DNA of 64,000 bases from Pirellulales bacterium (lineage in GTDB: Bacteria; Planctomycetota; Planctomycetia; Pirellulales; Lacipirellulaceae). A program made the position numbers and the translations under genes. Shown here one piece after another: positions 7,990 to 18,338 of the stretch. The notes under the pieces are model-generated. The model was not told the origin of the DNA and ran no database searches. It worked only from the letters and a program-made list of their open reading frames with translations. Every line of letters begins with the position of its first letter. The stretch's first letter is position 1. The DNA lies in NCBI GenBank assembly GCA_022448265.1, contig JAKVCC010000007.1, forward strand, positions 1-64,000, in the 5' to 3' direction.

Positions 7990-10752
7990 ATGACCGCTCC
8001 CACTTCAAAAAAGGATCCCTTCCACGCGCGCGACACGTTTGAAACCGGTAATGGCCAGGCGGGGATTTACCGGCTATCGCAACTGGAAAAGGACCGACTG
8101 ACGACGATCGACGCGTTGCCTTTTTCGATTCGAGTGCTCCTAGAATCCTGCTTGCGCAATTGCGACGGCATCATCGTTAGCGAAGAAGACGTCAGCAACC
8201 TCGCCAAGTGGACCCACAGCTGCGGTGAGGGAAGCGAGACGGAAATTCCGTTCAAGCCCGCACGCGTGGTATTGCAGGATTTTACCGGCGTGCCGGCGGT
8301 GGTGGACCTAGCAGCCATGCGATCAGCAATGCAACGTTTGGGTGGCGACCCGAACAAAATTAATCCCCTGGTGCCGGCCGACCTGGTCATCGACCACTCG
8401 GTGCAAGTCGATCACTTTGCCTCGGATAGCGCGCTGGATCTAAATATTGAACTGGAGTTTAGCCGCAATAAGGAACGCTACGAGTTTCTGCGTTGGGGCC
8501 AGAACGCCTTTGATAATTTTCGGGTAGTGCCGCCCGGGACGGGAATCGTGCACCAGGTGAATCTCGAGTATCTGGCCAAGTGTGTCTTCTTGAGGGAAGA
8601 TTCCCAAGGACCGGTGGCAGTACCCGATTCGCTAGTCGGAACCGACAGCCATACCACGATGATTGATGGACTGGGCGTTGTCGGCTGGGGTGTTGGTGGC
8701 ATCGAGGCGGAAGGGGTGATGCTCGGCCAGCCAATCTATATGTTGATGCCCGAAGTGGTCGGCATGAAGCTGACCGGCCGTTTGCCCGCGGGTGCGACGG
8801 CGACCGACCTAGTGCTCACCGTGACAGAGATCCTGCGCAAGAAAAAAGTCGTTGGGAAATTCGTCGAATTTTTTGGCGAAGGCGTCTCCAACATGTCGCT
8901 AGCCGATCGCGCGACTCTCGCCAACATGTCGCCCGAATACGGAGCGACGATGGGATTTTTTCCAATCGATTTCGAGACACTTGCCTATCTGCGTCGCACA
9001 GGCCGTACCGAGGAGGAGGTGCAACTGGTCGAACGCTACACCAAGGAACAAGGTTTGTTCCGCACCGACGCGACGCCGGCACCCACGTTTACCAAAACAG
9101 TGGAACTGGATCTCTCTTCGGTCGAACCATGTCTGGCCGGGCCGAAACGGCCGCAAGATCGCGTGGCCCTGTCCCAGATGAAACAGTCGTTCAACGATTC
9201 GCTCCGAGCACCGATCGGTCCACAGGGTTTTGCGCTCGACGAGGCCAAACTTGATCGAACGGCATTGGTTGAAGACAACGGCCACTCGTCGACTATCACG
9301 CACGGCGCAGTAGCAATCGCCGCGATTACCAGTTGCACCAATACGAGCAACCCATCGGTGATGATTGCCGCGGGACTCGTGGCGAAAAATGCCGTCGAAA
9401 AAGGCCTCACGGTGCCGCCCCACGTGAAGACCAGCCTCGCGCCCGGTTCGCGGGTGGTAACCGACTATTTGGAAAAAGCCGGGCTGGACAAAGATCTCGA
9501 CGCGATCGGTTTCCAAACCGTGGGCTATGGCTGCACGACGTGTATCGGCAACAGCGGACCGCTGCCCGAGCCCGTGTCGAAGGCCGTGGTGGCGGGCGAC
9601 CTCATTGTATCTGGCGTCCTTTCTGGCAATCGCAATTTTGAGGGACGGATCAATCCGCACGTGAAGGCAAATTATTTGGCAAGTCCCCCACTAGTCGTTG
9701 CGTACGCGCTGGCGGGTACAACCGATATTGATTTGACGACAGAGCCACTCGGCAACGACGTCGACGGCAATCCCGTGTTGCTTGCCGACATTTGGCCAAC
9801 GCACGAGCAGGTACAGGGTGTCGTAGAAAGTTGCGTGCTTCCAGAAATGTTTCAGCACCAATACGACAACGTCTGGCAAAAAAACCCCAAGTGGAATGCC
9901 ATCGAACTCACCGGGGGTGAACTGTATAACTGGAACGATCAGAGTACCTACATCCAAGAGCCGCCGTTCCTGGTAGGACTGAAAAAGGAATGCGATCCGA
10001 TTGAGCCTATCCTTGGCGCGCGCTGCCTGGCGCTGCTCGGCGACTCTACTACAACCGACCACATCTCGCCCGCGGGAGCCATTGCGGCCGACAGCCCTGC
10101 CGGAAAGTTTTTGCAGGTCGCCGGCGTTGGGCCACGCGAGTTCAACAGCTACGGCAGCCGCCGCGGCAACGACCGGGTGATGACCCGCGGCACATTTGCC
10201 AATATCCGCATCCGCAACCAGCTCGCCCCTGGCACGGAGGGCGGCGTGACGCGATATTTGCCCCTTGATCTACAATCGCCGGAGGCGGGCGAAATCATGC
10301 CCATTTATGACGCGGCGATCAAGTACAAGGAAACCGGCACCCCTCTGGTCGTCTTGGCAGGTGCTGAGTATGGCACAGGCAGTAGTCGCGATTGGGCTGC
10401 CAAGGGCACGTTTCTGCTCGGCGTCCGAGCAGTGATCGCGGCCAGCTACGAACGGATCCACCGCAGCAACTTGGTGATGATGGGTGTGTTGCCGTTAGAG
10501 TTCGAGGCGGGCGCCACTTGGCAATCGCTAGGACTCACCGGGGAAGAAGTATTCGAGATTACCGATCTGGACGACGCGATTCAGCCGCGGCAGTCGCTAC
10601 GGGTCGCGGCGACCAGCAAAAATGGCGCACCGCGCCAGTTCATGACCACGGTACGCATCGATACGCCCGTGGAGCTAGACTATTACCGTAACGGCGGCAT
10701 TCTGCAGACGGTCCTGCGAAAACTATTGAATCAGAGTGGTCAAACACTTTGA
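7990..10752 (+). CDS. acnA: aconitate hydratase A
   Basis: TCA-cycle enzyme interconverting citrate and isocitrate through a 4Fe-4S cluster. From the ATG at 7990 it has 920 residues, the usual AcnA/IRP size. Cluster cysteines appear in [12 protein letters not shown] and [12 protein letters not shown]. The early HSVQVDHF and [13 protein letters not shown] segments and the C-terminal swivelling domain with [17 protein letters not shown] are all present. The frame runs on to 7741, but the 83 extra residues do not look like aconitase, so I use 7990. It is monocistronic, followed by a hairpin before a convergent gene. Confidence 0.96.
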   Translation: MTAPTSKKDPFHARDTFETGNGQAGIYRLSQLEKDRLTTIDALPFSIRVLLESCLRNCDGIIVSEEDVSNLAKWTHSCGEGSETEIPFKPARVVLQDFTGVPAVVDLAAMRSAMQRLGGDPNKINPLVPADLVIDHSVQVDHFASDSALDLNIELEFSRNKERYEFLRWGQNAFDNFRVVPPGTGIVHQVNLEYLAKCVFLREDSQGPVAVPDSLVGTDSHTTMIDGLGVVGWGVGGIEAEGVMLGQPIYMLMPEVVGMKLTGRLPAGATATDLVLTVTEILRKKKVVGKFVEFFGEGVSNMSLADRATLANMSPEYGATMGFFPIDFETLAYLRRTGRTEEEVQLVERYTKEQGLFRTDATPAPTFTKTVELDLSSVEPCLAGPKRPQDRVALSQMKQSFNDSLRAPIGPQGFALDEAKLDRTALVEDNGHSSTITHGAVAIAAITSCTNTSNPSVMIAAGLVAKNAVEKGLTVPPHVKTSLAPGSRVVTDYLEKAGLDKDLDAIGFQTVGYGCTTCIGNSGPLPEPVSKAVVAGDLIVSGVLSGNRNFEGRINPHVKANYLASPPLVVAYALAGTTDIDLTTEPLGNDVDGNPVLLADIWPTHEQVQGVVESCVLPEMFQHQYDNVWQKNPKWNAIELTGGELYNWNDQSTYIQEPPFLVGLKKECDPIEPILGARCLALLGDSTTTDHISPAGAIAADSPAGKFLQVAGVGPREFNSYGSRRGNDRVMTRGTFANIRIRNQLAPGTEGGVTRYLPLDLQSPEAGEIMPIYDAAIKYKETGTPLVVLAGAEYGTGSSRDWAAKGTFLLGVRAVIAASYERIHRSNLVMMGVLPLEFEAGATWQSLGLTGEEVFEITDLDDAIQPRQSLRVAATSKNGAPRQFMTTVRIDTPVELDYYRNGGILQTVLRKLLNQSGQTL

Positions 10753-10903
10753 TTACGCCTTGCCGCCAGCCTGCCATGTTCTTCAACCGGCGACGCCGGT
10801 GCTGGCTCTCCGAGCCTCAGCCGGGCCCCTGGGAGGATTGACTGAGGGCCAATGTCTGACAATACGGGTACCTGACTGCCAAACTGCAAACCAAGGTGCA
10901 CAG

Positions 10904-10933
10904 GTTTTTTTGCATCTTGTTTCACAAAAAAAC
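10904..10933. terminator. T-run/A-run hairpin between convergent genes
   Basis: GTTTTTTTG (10904-10912) pairs with CAAAAAAAC (10925-10933) across a 12-base loop. It sits between the ends of acnA (plus) and the hypothetical membrane protein (minus), so it could end transcription from both sides. A GC hairpin, ACCGGC-GAC-GCCGGT, lies about 100 bases upstream. Confidence 0.45.
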
Positions 10934-10985
10934 TGGGCGGGCGGAGGCGGGTTTGCCGTGACCGACGAAATGCGGTTTTAATGAA

Positions 10986-11468
10986 TTATTGTGTTGCAAT
11001 CCCCTGAATGGGCTGCAGACTGTCTTCAAAACGGGCGAGCGCCTCATGTGGCGTCAGGTTGAAAACGACGCGGCCGTCGGTTGTCCAGCAGCCTTGCCGA
11101 TGGACGAAGATCGCCGTGGCGGAACGAAGATTGCCGACCGCTTCCACCTCCTCCATGGCGCCCCCGGGAATCGCCTTGAAGCTGATCGTAGCGCCCACCA
11201 ACGCATAGAGTTCGCCTGTGGCCGGATTCAGTGCAAAGAGCTCTCCGTGCGCAAGATCACATTGCTTCCAAATCAGGCCGCGCGGTTTTCCCGTGGCAGC
11301 AGCGGCAGTTAGAAACTTCGCCTGCAGAACTGGACGAAGCTCGGGGAATTCCAAACATGCCAATTGCCGCTGGGCCCGCTGTTGGGACTTGCGCCAACGC
11401 CGCCAGAGCAGTTGAGCCACAAATACCAATGCGAACGCAACCACTAACACTTTTCCCGAATGCAGCAT
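10986..11468 (-). CDS. single-pass membrane-anchored hypothetical protein
   Basis: 160 residues. Residues 6-23 (KVLVVAFALVFVAQLLW) form an N-terminal transmembrane anchor, followed by a basic stretch (RRWRKSQQRAQRQ), so the rest is probably cytoplasmic. The remainder is a soluble domain with several beta-type segments (GELYALVGATISF, then AMEEVEAVGNLRSATAIFVH). I recognise no family. It converges with acnA and its own upstream region is gene-free. Coding is supported by length, a sensible N-terminus and composition. Confidence 0.65.
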   Translation of the reverse strand: MLHSGKVLVVAFALVFVAQLLWRRWRKSQQRAQRQLACLEFPELRPVLQAKFLTAAAATGKPRGLIWKQCDLAHGELFALNPATGELYALVGATISFKAIPGGAMEEVEAVGNLRSATAIFVHRQGCWTTDGRVVFNLTPHEALARFEDSLQPIQGIATQ

Positions 11469-12112
11469 AGTCCGCCAACCCTTTCAGGGAAAAAATCAAA
11501 CGGTTCAGGACTCGTTAATCCCCGGCCTACTAACCCAGGCCTTATTCATGCTGTCGATACACTCGAGAGTCTTGACCTTTTTGCATTTGCTTTTCTTAGG
11601 TCAACCACCTCACCTCCGGCACAGGTTGCCAGAGCCGGCAGGGATTCTTCGCTAATCGACATACTTAGCCAACGACACGCGCCCTTACAGAATACAACAG
11701 CGAAATACTCATCCCTTGATTTGGTCCCGCTCCGAGGTCAATCTGCATCCAACTAAATGTCGTCTGGTTTGTTCGACGGCAGGGCGGCCCGCACAAACAG
11801 GATCGTGCTGCTTGTACCAGCGTCGATATCATAAAACGCAAGTTCCGCATTGCCTGGGAATAGCGTTTCCCCGCCAGAGTATCGTGCTGACATCCAGGGT
11901 TATTCGCAGCCCCTGGCAAACTCTTGCCGAGCGTGGGGTAAATGCAACTAGCATGCTCAACTATCTGGATCGCCGGTGTCCATGTCAATCCGGCGAGACA
12001 AATCCCTCGATTCTCAAACCACAAACATGAACAGCTGCTCCTGCTGTGCCAACATAGTTAAGATAGCTGCGGCCTCTTATCATTTTGGTAACAGGCATGG
12101 AGGTGCGATGGG
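11469..12112. other. gene-free stretch
   Basis: Only short frames lacking family features occur here. It precedes the membrane-anchored protein gene (minus) and follows the ABC ATPase stop (minus), so it could contain one promoter and one terminator. I see no other structure. Confidence 0.35.
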
Positions 12113-12793
12113 TCACTCCCTCGTTTCTAGCCGGCCGGCATCCAGCCGTTCCCGGCGCTGCATGCGGGCAGCCTGAACCTCACTATGCGTTACCACAACC
12201 ATCATAGATCGCTGCTCTATCTGCAACTCTATCAAAAGTGAAATGATCTCGGTGGCAGTTGCTGCATCGAGATTACCGGTGGGCTCATCTGCGAGCAATA
12301 ATGCGGGCTGCCGCACCAAAGCCCGTGCGATGGCTGCCCGCTGTTTTTCTCCTCCAGAAAGCTGCGACGGCCGGTGCAGGCGCCTATCGGCCAATCCAAC
12401 CCGCTGGATAAGACTTTCCGCATAGGCAATTGCGTCGGCATCCGCCTTGCCGTCCGCAAGAAACGGCACCAACACGTTTTCCAAAACTGTGCATTGGGGC
12501 AGAAGGTGATGATCCTGAAACACGAAACCGATATACCGATTTCGGAACGCTGCCAAGGCTGGCTCCGACAACTGAAAGGGGTCGACTTCGCCCAGCGCAA
12601 CGCTGCCGCTGGTCGGCGTATCGAGAGTGCCCAGGATTGCCAGTAACGTGCTCTTCCCCGATCCGCTCGGGCCCACCACAGCAACATTCTCACCCGGCTC
12701 GAGCGTAAACGAAACATCAACCAGGATTTCGAGCGGATGGTCCGTCCCTGAGTGGTAGGTTTTCGAAAGGTGCGCAGCAATTAACGAATTCAT
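12113..12793 (-). CDS. ABC transporter ATP-binding protein, LolD/MacB-like
   Basis: A 226-residue ATPase of the LolD/FtsE/MacB class, which powers lipoprotein release or peptide/antibiotic export. It has Walker A GPSGSGKST, a Q-loop in FVFQDHHLLPQ, signature LSGGEKQR, Walker B LLLADEPTGNLD and the switch His in VVVTHS. The HHLLPQCTVLENV segment is characteristic of this class. No permease gene (LolC/E or MacB type) is adjacent, so the partner must be encoded elsewhere. I choose the ATG at 12793 (MNSLIAAHLSKTY); 12829 is also in frame. Confidence 0.9.
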   Translation of the reverse strand: MNSLIAAHLSKTYHSGTDHPLEILVDVSFTLEPGENVAVVGPSGSGKSTLLAILGTLDTPTSGSVALGEVDPFQLSEPALAAFRNRYIGFVFQDHHLLPQCTVLENVLVPFLADGKADADAIAYAESLIQRVGLADRRLHRPSQLSGGEKQRAAIARALVRQPALLLADEPTGNLDAATATEIISLLIELQIEQRSMMVVVTHSEVQAARMQRRERLDAGRLETRE

Positions 12794-12856
12794 AGGCACC
12801 ATTGTGACAAGGCCACGTCGCATCGCCAAGCAGAAACACTCTACGCCTCGGGCTCC

Positions 12857-13804
12857 TCACCCATTTTTTGCCTCGAGACTCTCCCAGCCATTCAGCAATC
12901 CCAGCGAGGCGATGCCATAAAATGAGTACTCCACATCGACGGCATTGTCCCAGCAGGCCGCCGAGAACCCCCCTGTTGGCTGCTGCAAGGTTCGCAAATA
13001 TCCAAGTACGGCCTGTGGATCCACACACCCACCGGCACCAACATCCTGCAAGGTTTGCAATCCGGTGTACGTGCTGAGCAAGTCGGCAATGGGAATCTGG
13101 GTATTCGCCCTCAGGCCTCCTTCGTCTGTGAAATTACCGACGAGATAATCGGCCGTGCGGCTCTGAAGCTGGGAGGTAATACGAGACGGCTCGAGAATTC
13201 GCAGTCCGCCAATTGCCGCGGCGGTGGGGTTAGTGCCGCTACGGCGCATCACGCCGATCTCCACGAACCCGCCATCCTCGCGCTGTTGCCCCAATAAAAA
13301 GTTGGCGGCCCGCTCGGCCTCCGGCAGCGGCAGCTCCAACAGCTCGTAGGCAATTGCCGTCAAGAAAGTCTGGTAAGTGCTGCTAGCGTGACCATCGGCG
13401 GATTTGGCATAGCCGCCATCGGGCCTACGCAATTGTTCCAGGACTGCGACCACCGAATGGGGCCAGTCACCGTCGCCGAATACGGTCTCGGCCATCCATG
13501 TTTCCAGCAGCCGCCCGGCCAATACGAGTGAAATAAGATCGATCACGCTCGCGCGACCGAGCATCTGCTGACGGAGATACCCTGCCGCCAGCTCCGCCCG
13601 CGAGCGATCTTCGTCGCCTAGCACGGCCAAGCCGCGCAAAGCAAATGCCGTGTAGTAGAGATCGCTTGCTTCGGTGCGTCCACAAAAGCCGCCATCCGGA
13701 CGTTGCTGCGACCAGAAAAATCTGCTCTGGAGGTCCCGTTCCGACTCGGTGAGTTGCTCAAGACCCGCACCCAATCGCTGGGTCAGCCCCACGAGATAAG
13801 ACAA
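12857..13804 (-). CDS. prenyltransferase/squalene-oxidase-repeat protein, protein prenyltransferase beta-like
   Basis: A chain of alpha-alpha repeats with QW-like signatures (QQRPDGGF, LRRPDGGYA, QQREDGGF, QQPTGGFSA) that resembles the beta subunit of eukaryotic Rab geranylgeranyl/farnesyl transferases more than terpene cyclases. In those enzymes zinc is held by an Asp-x-Cys pair and a later His. In my hand alignment the Asp is kept but the Cys is Leu (PIADLLSTYTGL), and the His position is Tyr (VDVEYSFYGIASLGLL), so the zinc site looks lost. The open frame extends to 13930, inside the thioesterase gene. I favour a TTG at 13804 or GTG at 13792 as start; this is uncertain. Function unknown. 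Confidence 0.8.
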   Translation of the reverse strand: MSYLVGLTQRLGAGLEQLTESERDLQSRFFWSQQRPDGGFCGRTEASDLYYTAFALRGLAVLGDEDRSRAELAAGYLRQQMLGRASVIDLISLVLAGRLLETWMAETVFGDGDWPHSVVAVLEQLRRPDGGYAKSADGHASSTYQTFLTAIAYELLELPLPEAERAANFLLGQQREDGGFVEIGVMRRSGTNPTAAAIGGLRILEPSRITSQLQSRTADYLVGNFTDEGGLRANTQIPIADLLSTYTGLQTLQDVGAGGCVDPQAVLGYLRTLQQPTGGFSAACWDNAVDVEYSFYGIASLGLLNGWESLEAKNG

Positions 13805-13836
13805 CGTAAACGTGATGTCAAAATCCTCTTTGGATG

Positions 13837-14256
13837 CTAAGCAAGGAACGGTTGCAACTTGCTCACCATGGATTCGGGAATAGGAACCGAAACGAGCGGC
13901 TCGCCCGGTTCGATACGACAGCAAACGCACGTGATCTGCCCCGTCGCCACTTCGCGCCCCGCGTGAGAAAACTCAAACCCATATGTCAGACTCTTGCCAC
14001 CGATGCGCATCAAGCGAAGCGCGACATCGAGTATCTCTTCGCAACGGGCCGGCGACTTAAACTCACAGCTCGCGGCAACACGGGGAAAACTCAGCCTGTC
14101 GCCGGGAACGAGCGAATGCACACTGAAGCCAAGCGAGCGAACAAACTCGTGCTCCACCGACTCCATGTAGCGGAACAGCGACCCGAAGTGCATGATGCCG
14201 GCCATGTCCGTATCGTGGAACTCGACCAGTCGCGTTGCGCGGAATGAGTCGGCCAT
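13837..14256 (-). CDS. acyl-CoA thioesterase, YbgC/4-hydroxybenzoyl-CoA type
   Basis: A 139-residue hotdog-fold thioesterase. VEFHDTDMAGIMHFGSLFRYME carries the typical catalytic Asp (T-D-x-x-G) of the YbgC/4HBT class, followed by SFPRVAASCEFKSPARCEE. It probably hydrolyses short or aromatic acyl-CoA esters in the cytoplasm. It lies upstream of the prenyltransferase-like gene with a small gap or overlap, suggesting co-transcription. The substrate cannot be told from the sequence. Confidence 0.88.
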   Translation of the reverse strand: MADSFRATRLVEFHDTDMAGIMHFGSLFRYMESVEHEFVRSLGFSVHSLVPGDRLSFPRVAASCEFKSPARCEEILDVALRLMRIGGKSLTYGFEFSHAGREVATGQITCVCCRIEPGEPLVSVPIPESMVSKLQPFLA

Positions 14257-14299
14257 TAGAGTCAGCCATTTAGGTCAGAGAAAATTCCGACCCGGTGAT

Positions 14300-14542
14300 T
14301 TAGCTCCCCTTGTAAGGCAACAAAGCCATGAAGCGGGCTCGTTTGATGGCCTTGGAAACGGCATGCTGACTAGCCGCCTGGCAACCTGTCTTGCGACGAC
14401 CAACAATTTTACCATGCCGATTGGTCAACTTGCTGAGCAAGTCGAGATCTTTGTAATCCACAAACATGGGCCGTGGACGGACGCCATCGACGCACACGGG
14501 ATCTTGCTTGGCAATCTTAGGGTTGTTATTGCGCTTGGGCAT
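14300..14542 (-). CDS. rpsR: 30S ribosomal protein S18
   Basis: About 80 residues with the S18 core: FVDYKDLDLLSKLTNRHGKI, GRRKTGCQAASQHAV, and the basic C-terminal helix KAIKRARFMALLPY. S18 binds the platform of the small subunit together with S6. Most bacteria have rpsF-(ssb)-rpsR-rplI; here rpsR stands alone, next to a thioesterase gene. An alternative ATG lies four codons upstream at 14554; I prefer MPKRNNN at 14542. Confidence 0.95.
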   Translation of the reverse strand: MPKRNNNPKIAKQDPVCVDGVRPRPMFVDYKDLDLLSKLTNRHGKIVGRRKTGCQAASQHAVSKAIKRARFMALLPYKGS

Positions 14543-14554
14543 ATTCAAATTCAA

Positions 14555-15332
14555 ACTGGGTTTCGTGGGAAGTCAAAGCCGGACAGGGGGCACGTGTTGG
14601 AAGTGCACCTAGCCATGAGGAAAGGACCCTACCAGCAAGCGTCTATTTTAGCGAGTCTCCGCCGAGATACAAGGCACCCTCAGGGATACGAACAGGTCGA
14701 TTTTGTGCTATTAACCGCGGCGCGGCCAATGGACACGTGCCGATGGCAACTGGCTGCCTCCCGCAAAACGGATGGGAACGGTAGCTCATTCACGGCGCAA
14801 AGATCAACGAGATTCCGAGCAATGCCTCATGGGCAAACAGGCCCACTACTATGAAAGATCCCACTTTGTCCAGAAAAAATCGGCTTGGTTTTGATTCCCA
14901 GCGGCCGACCGACAGAAGTGGTGCCAACGTCGAAGCGACCTCAGGTATCCTGGAATTTATTACTAGCGGGACCTGTGCACCTGTAATCCAAGTCCACCTC
15001 AGGACGTTGATCTCGACGTCTGCGACTACCACACGTCGGCTTCAGTAATTTCAGTGTCGTCGCCACAAAGAAATTTGACATCCCCGCCTGCCCATTCGCT
15101 GTTGCGGGCCCTGGCCAGGATGAGTTCTTGATTAACATGCCATTTTCTCAACGAGTTCGCTTAGCCAAGACTCTTGTGTTTTGTTGGCCGGCAGCAGGTC
15201 GCATTTGAACTTCACGACCATGCAGGGCAGTTTGTTGCAACCGCACGATACTGGAGATCGAGGCCCGTTGGTGCTACAGGGGTGCCTACGATGCACAAAA
15301 GTCGTGGCAGGCCCAAGAATTTGGTGAGCTCT
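14555..15332. other. gene-poor stretch between rpsR and a glycosyltransferase
   Basis: No supported gene. On the minus strand near 15026-15160 a roughly 40-codon frame reads smoothly (it contains LILARARNSEWAGGDVKFL), but I recognise no family and it is interrupted upstream by a stop. It could be a gene relic. Confidence 0.35.
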
Positions 15333-16637
15333 TTAGGGAGACTCCGGTGGGTTCAAGAGCTCGAGATAAAGGGATCGAGTCTGCTCAGCCATGGCGCCGG
15401 CGTGGTAGCGCGTCTGCACGGCTTGCTGACCAGCCAGACCAAGCGCTGTAGCACGGGGCAGGTCGCCGAGAAGTTCGGCAAGCTTTTCCGCCAGGTCGTC
15501 GGCCTGCTGTGGCAGGCAAAGCAGCCCTCCTCCGGTATCGGCGATCAGCTCCGGATAGGTCCCATGTGCAGGCACCACGGCCGGCACCGCATTGGCCCAC
15601 GCTTCTAAAAGTGGCAAGCCCTTGCTCTCGCGGTAGACCGACGGCGTGCTAAATACGTCTAACGATTGAAGAAATTGAATCTTTCCCTGCCGATCAATCT
15701 CTCCGTGATAATAAAACTTTCCGGCCAGAGGCCCTTGCGCTACGCGGCCTTGCAATTCCCTGAGATAACCTCGATCACCAGCCCCCAAATAGCCGGCCGC
15801 ATGGAGTTCGAACCGCGGCAGGTCTTTTCGCGACGCGAGCAACTCGCACGCCGCCACCAAAAGATGCAATCCCTTGTCTTCACAAATGCGCGCCAAATAA
15901 CCAATGCGGAGCGGCTCACCGTCGACCGGTTTGTTTCGGGCGCGGTGACCATCAAGGTGCAGGCCATGGGGGATGACATGGATCCGCCGACGATCGACAC
16001 TGAGATAGTCGGCCATACGATCGGCGTAGTAATGATTGAGCGCTGTGAACGCATGCGCGTCGTCCGCGCGCTCGACAAGCAGCCGCTTGGCATACTCGTA
16101 ATGGGGTGGTCGGAGCTTTTCCAGAAAAATATCTTCGCCCGAAAGGGAGCAAATCACGGGCGGTCCACACCGCTGCGCAATTATGCGGGCAAGACCCAAC
16201 ATCATGGCGTTCGAAAGATGCACGACATCGGGGCGCACCTCGTCCAGCAGCCAATCAACCAGTTTTTCGAGCTCTTTACGCTGGTTTCCAACTTCGCCAC
16301 GGAGCATCGAAACGGTCAAGTCGCCCAGTCGGGCCGGATCGACACTGGCACCAAAGCCGCCGACGAGACGGAGCAGGGCAGGGCGATCCCAAAGCTTGTC
16401 GAGCCAGGCCGGCGTGTGGCGAAACAGGCGAGACTTCTGCTGCAAATAGGCATTGATCGCGCCAAAGAACACCCGCTGTTCGCTGACGTCGCGTTCGTCG
16501 GTGCGGATGGGCGTGTAGATCGGCACCAAGACAACATCTTCGCCTAGTCCCAGGAGGGCCGCGGCCAAAGTATTGTCGTGCAAGCAGCTACCGCAGTACA
16601 TACCCGCGGCACCAGAAGCCAGGTAGGCGATTTTCAT
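15333..16637 (-). CDS. glycosyltransferase family 4 (GT-B fold)
   Basis: From the ATG at 16637 the protein starts MKIAYLASGAAGMYCGS, the usual GT4 N-terminal strand with a glycine loop. The C-terminal half has RIGYLARICEDKGLHLL and then VFSTPSVYRESKGLPLLEAWANAVP, the E-x7-E donor-sugar motif of GT4 enzymes. A 34-residue upstream extension in the same frame looks non-coding. Likely role: transfer of a nucleotide-activated sugar onto a surface glycan or lipid. Donor and acceptor are unknown, and no other cell-envelope gene adjoins it. Confidence 0.88.
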   Translation of the reverse strand: MKIAYLASGAAGMYCGSCLHDNTLAAALLGLGEDVVLVPIYTPIRTDERDVSEQRVFFGAINAYLQQKSRLFRHTPAWLDKLWDRPALLRLVGGFGASVDPARLGDLTVSMLRGEVGNQRKELEKLVDWLLDEVRPDVVHLSNAMMLGLARIIAQRCGPPVICSLSGEDIFLEKLRPPHYEYAKRLLVERADDAHAFTALNHYYADRMADYLSVDRRRIHVIPHGLHLDGHRARNKPVDGEPLRIGYLARICEDKGLHLLVAACELLASRKDLPRFELHAAGYLGAGDRGYLRELQGRVAQGPLAGKFYYHGEIDRQGKIQFLQSLDVFSTPSVYRESKGLPLLEAWANAVPAVVPAHGTYPELIADTGGGLLCLPQQADDLAEKLAELLGDLPRATALGLAGQQAVQTRYHAGAMAEQTRSLYLELLNPPESP

Positions 16638-16766
16638 AAAGCGATAAGCGATAGGCAGGAAGCGGAACGGCAGGTAATGGGTACTGAAGTGCCCAGCCAC
16701 ATTACCACGCAGTGCATCATACACCGTCAGCCGCGACACGTTTCCCTACAACGCGCGAAACGCGCA

Positions 16767-18338
16767 TCAATCGGCGAAGAATTTTTTCAAGGTTTCTGGT
16801 TTAGGCGGACGTGTCAAAAGGGAAGCAGCGACCATCGCAATTAGCGAAGCTAGAAAAATTGCGGCAACCGGCATGATTTCGTACGCTTCGCCGCCAAGAT
16901 TGAGTTTGAGCGTGTAGGTGCGGATGGGGCCCGGATTGCCGACCTTGATCGCCTGGCCAATGGCATCGCTGAAGAAATAGCCCCAGGTGGCCACCGTGGC
17001 GAGCACGGCTCCGTAGGCGCCCCACTTGGTAAGCCGTTTCCAATACAGCGCGGCGAACACCAGAGGAAACAGCGACGAAAATCCGCTAAAGCACCAGACT
17101 CCCAGCGCAAATACGCTCGGAGGCTTAAGCAACCCCAGCAAGTAGGTAAGCGTTACCACCGCAATGATAAAGCCGCGTGCCAACCTGATTTGGTTGGCAT
17201 CGCTGGCATCACGCTGAAAGTAGTGGCCCACGATATCTTTAGTAAACATCGTGCCCAAACAAAGAAACTGGCTGTCGAGCGACGACATAATCGCCGCCAG
17301 GATTCCCACGGCAAGAAATCCACCGAGCAGCGTGCCTGCTTGCGTCTTCACCAAAAATGGCAAGATTGCATTGGGATTGGCCGGCAACGGCGGCCTAGCT
17401 GGAACCAATTCGGTGGTTGCCCAGACACCGATCAGCACACAGGGAACCCAAACGATCATGATAAAAATGGGGTGTGCAACAACCGGTAGCTTAAAACTTT
17501 TGGCACTTTTCGCCGTCAGCCAATGTTGAAACAAGTGGGGAAACATGCCCACCGACAATGGCACCAGCAGGTAGGTCAAAAACTTTGTCTTCGACATGTC
17601 AGCGCGGGTGGCCCGGTTCTCAGGAATTGCTTCGCCCAGCACGCGCAGATTTTCCCAAAGGCTCTCCTGGCCCCCTAGCTTGTTGGCAATGACACCAAAA
17701 GTCGCGATCCCCAAAACCATGAAGACAAGTGTCTGAAACGCGTTGGCCCATGCTGTACCTCGCATGCCGCCGAAGAAAACATAGCAAAGCACGACCAGGC
17801 AGATCAGTAGCGAGCCCCATTGAGTCGGCAATCCACCCGAAGTGGCGATATTGTCCGTGGGGAACAAGTTCGGAAAAGCCCCTGCGGTCATCGTTTGCAT
17901 GACCACGCCGCTGGAGATCACGCCGATCAGCAGATAGGGGATGACCAAGCCGACGAGAATGGGAAACAGCAACAACCCGATTCGGTCACTGTCGAGCCGG
18001 TCCCGGAAAAATTGAATTTGCGTCTTGTAACCGTAGCGTTTTCCGAAGCCCCACAGCTTAACCCCGAGCAAGAAAAAACAGAGGGAATGAATTATTCCGC
18101 TGCTGGAGGCTAGCATCCCATAAACGCCAATACCCTCCTTGAACGCTTCGCCCGTTGAGCCCACCAACGCGAACGCTGTCATAGTGGTACCAAAAACGGA
18201 CATCAACAGCAAAAACGGGCCAATCGAGTGACTGGCGACCATGTAGTCGCTAGAGGTACCGCGAAACAGGCGACTAGCAAATAGCCCCAACAGTAGCAAT
18301 AGGCCAAGGTAGCCGAGGATGATCCAGAACTGTATCAC
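16767..18338 (-). CDS. sodium:solute symporter family protein
   Basis: A 523-residue polytopic membrane protein with roughly 13 hydrophobic segments, typical of the SSS/SLC5 family, which imports solutes with sodium. Recognisable pieces are the first helix (FWIILGYLGLLLLLG), the GTTMTAFALVGSTGEAF region, GGMRGTAWANAFQT, and ILAAIMSSLDSQFLCLGT, where SSLDSQ is the conserved sodium-site helix. It overlaps the upstream DUF3311 gene by four bases, a common pairing for this family. The substrate is not evident. Confidence 0.92.
   Translation of the reverse strand: MIQFWIILGYLGLLLLLGLFASRLFRGTSSDYMVASHSIGPFLLLMSVFGTTMTAFALVGSTGEAFKEGIGVYGMLASSSGIIHSLCFFLLGVKLWGFGKRYGYKTQIQFFRDRLDSDRIGLLLFPILVGLVIPYLLIGVISSGVVMQTMTAGAFPNLFPTDNIATSGGLPTQWGSLLICLVVLCYVFFGGMRGTAWANAFQTLVFMVLGIATFGVIANKLGGQESLWENLRVLGEAIPENRATRADMSKTKFLTYLLVPLSVGMFPHLFQHWLTAKSAKSFKLPVVAHPIFIMIVWVPCVLIGVWATTELVPARPPLPANPNAILPFLVKTQAGTLLGGFLAVGILAAIMSSLDSQFLCLGTMFTKDIVGHYFQRDASDANQIRLARGFIIAVVTLTYLLGLLKPPSVFALGVWCFSGFSSLFPLVFAALYWKRLTKWGAYGAVLATVATWGYFFSDAIGQAIKVGNPGPIRTYTLKLNLGGEAYEIMPVAAIFLASLIAMVAASLLTRPPKPETLKKFFAD

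Noticed and set aside
8899-9660. 253-codon minus-strand frame inside acnA
   Set aside because: Shadow of a GC-rich coding region; the plus-strand aconitase is unambiguous.
14941-15160. Short smooth minus-strand frame after rpsR
   Set aside because: About 40 codons with a stop upstream and no family I recognise; mentioned only in the gap description.
15666-16547. 293-codon plus-strand frame inside the GT4 gene
   Set aside because: Antisense shadow; the GT4 motifs are clear on the minus strand.
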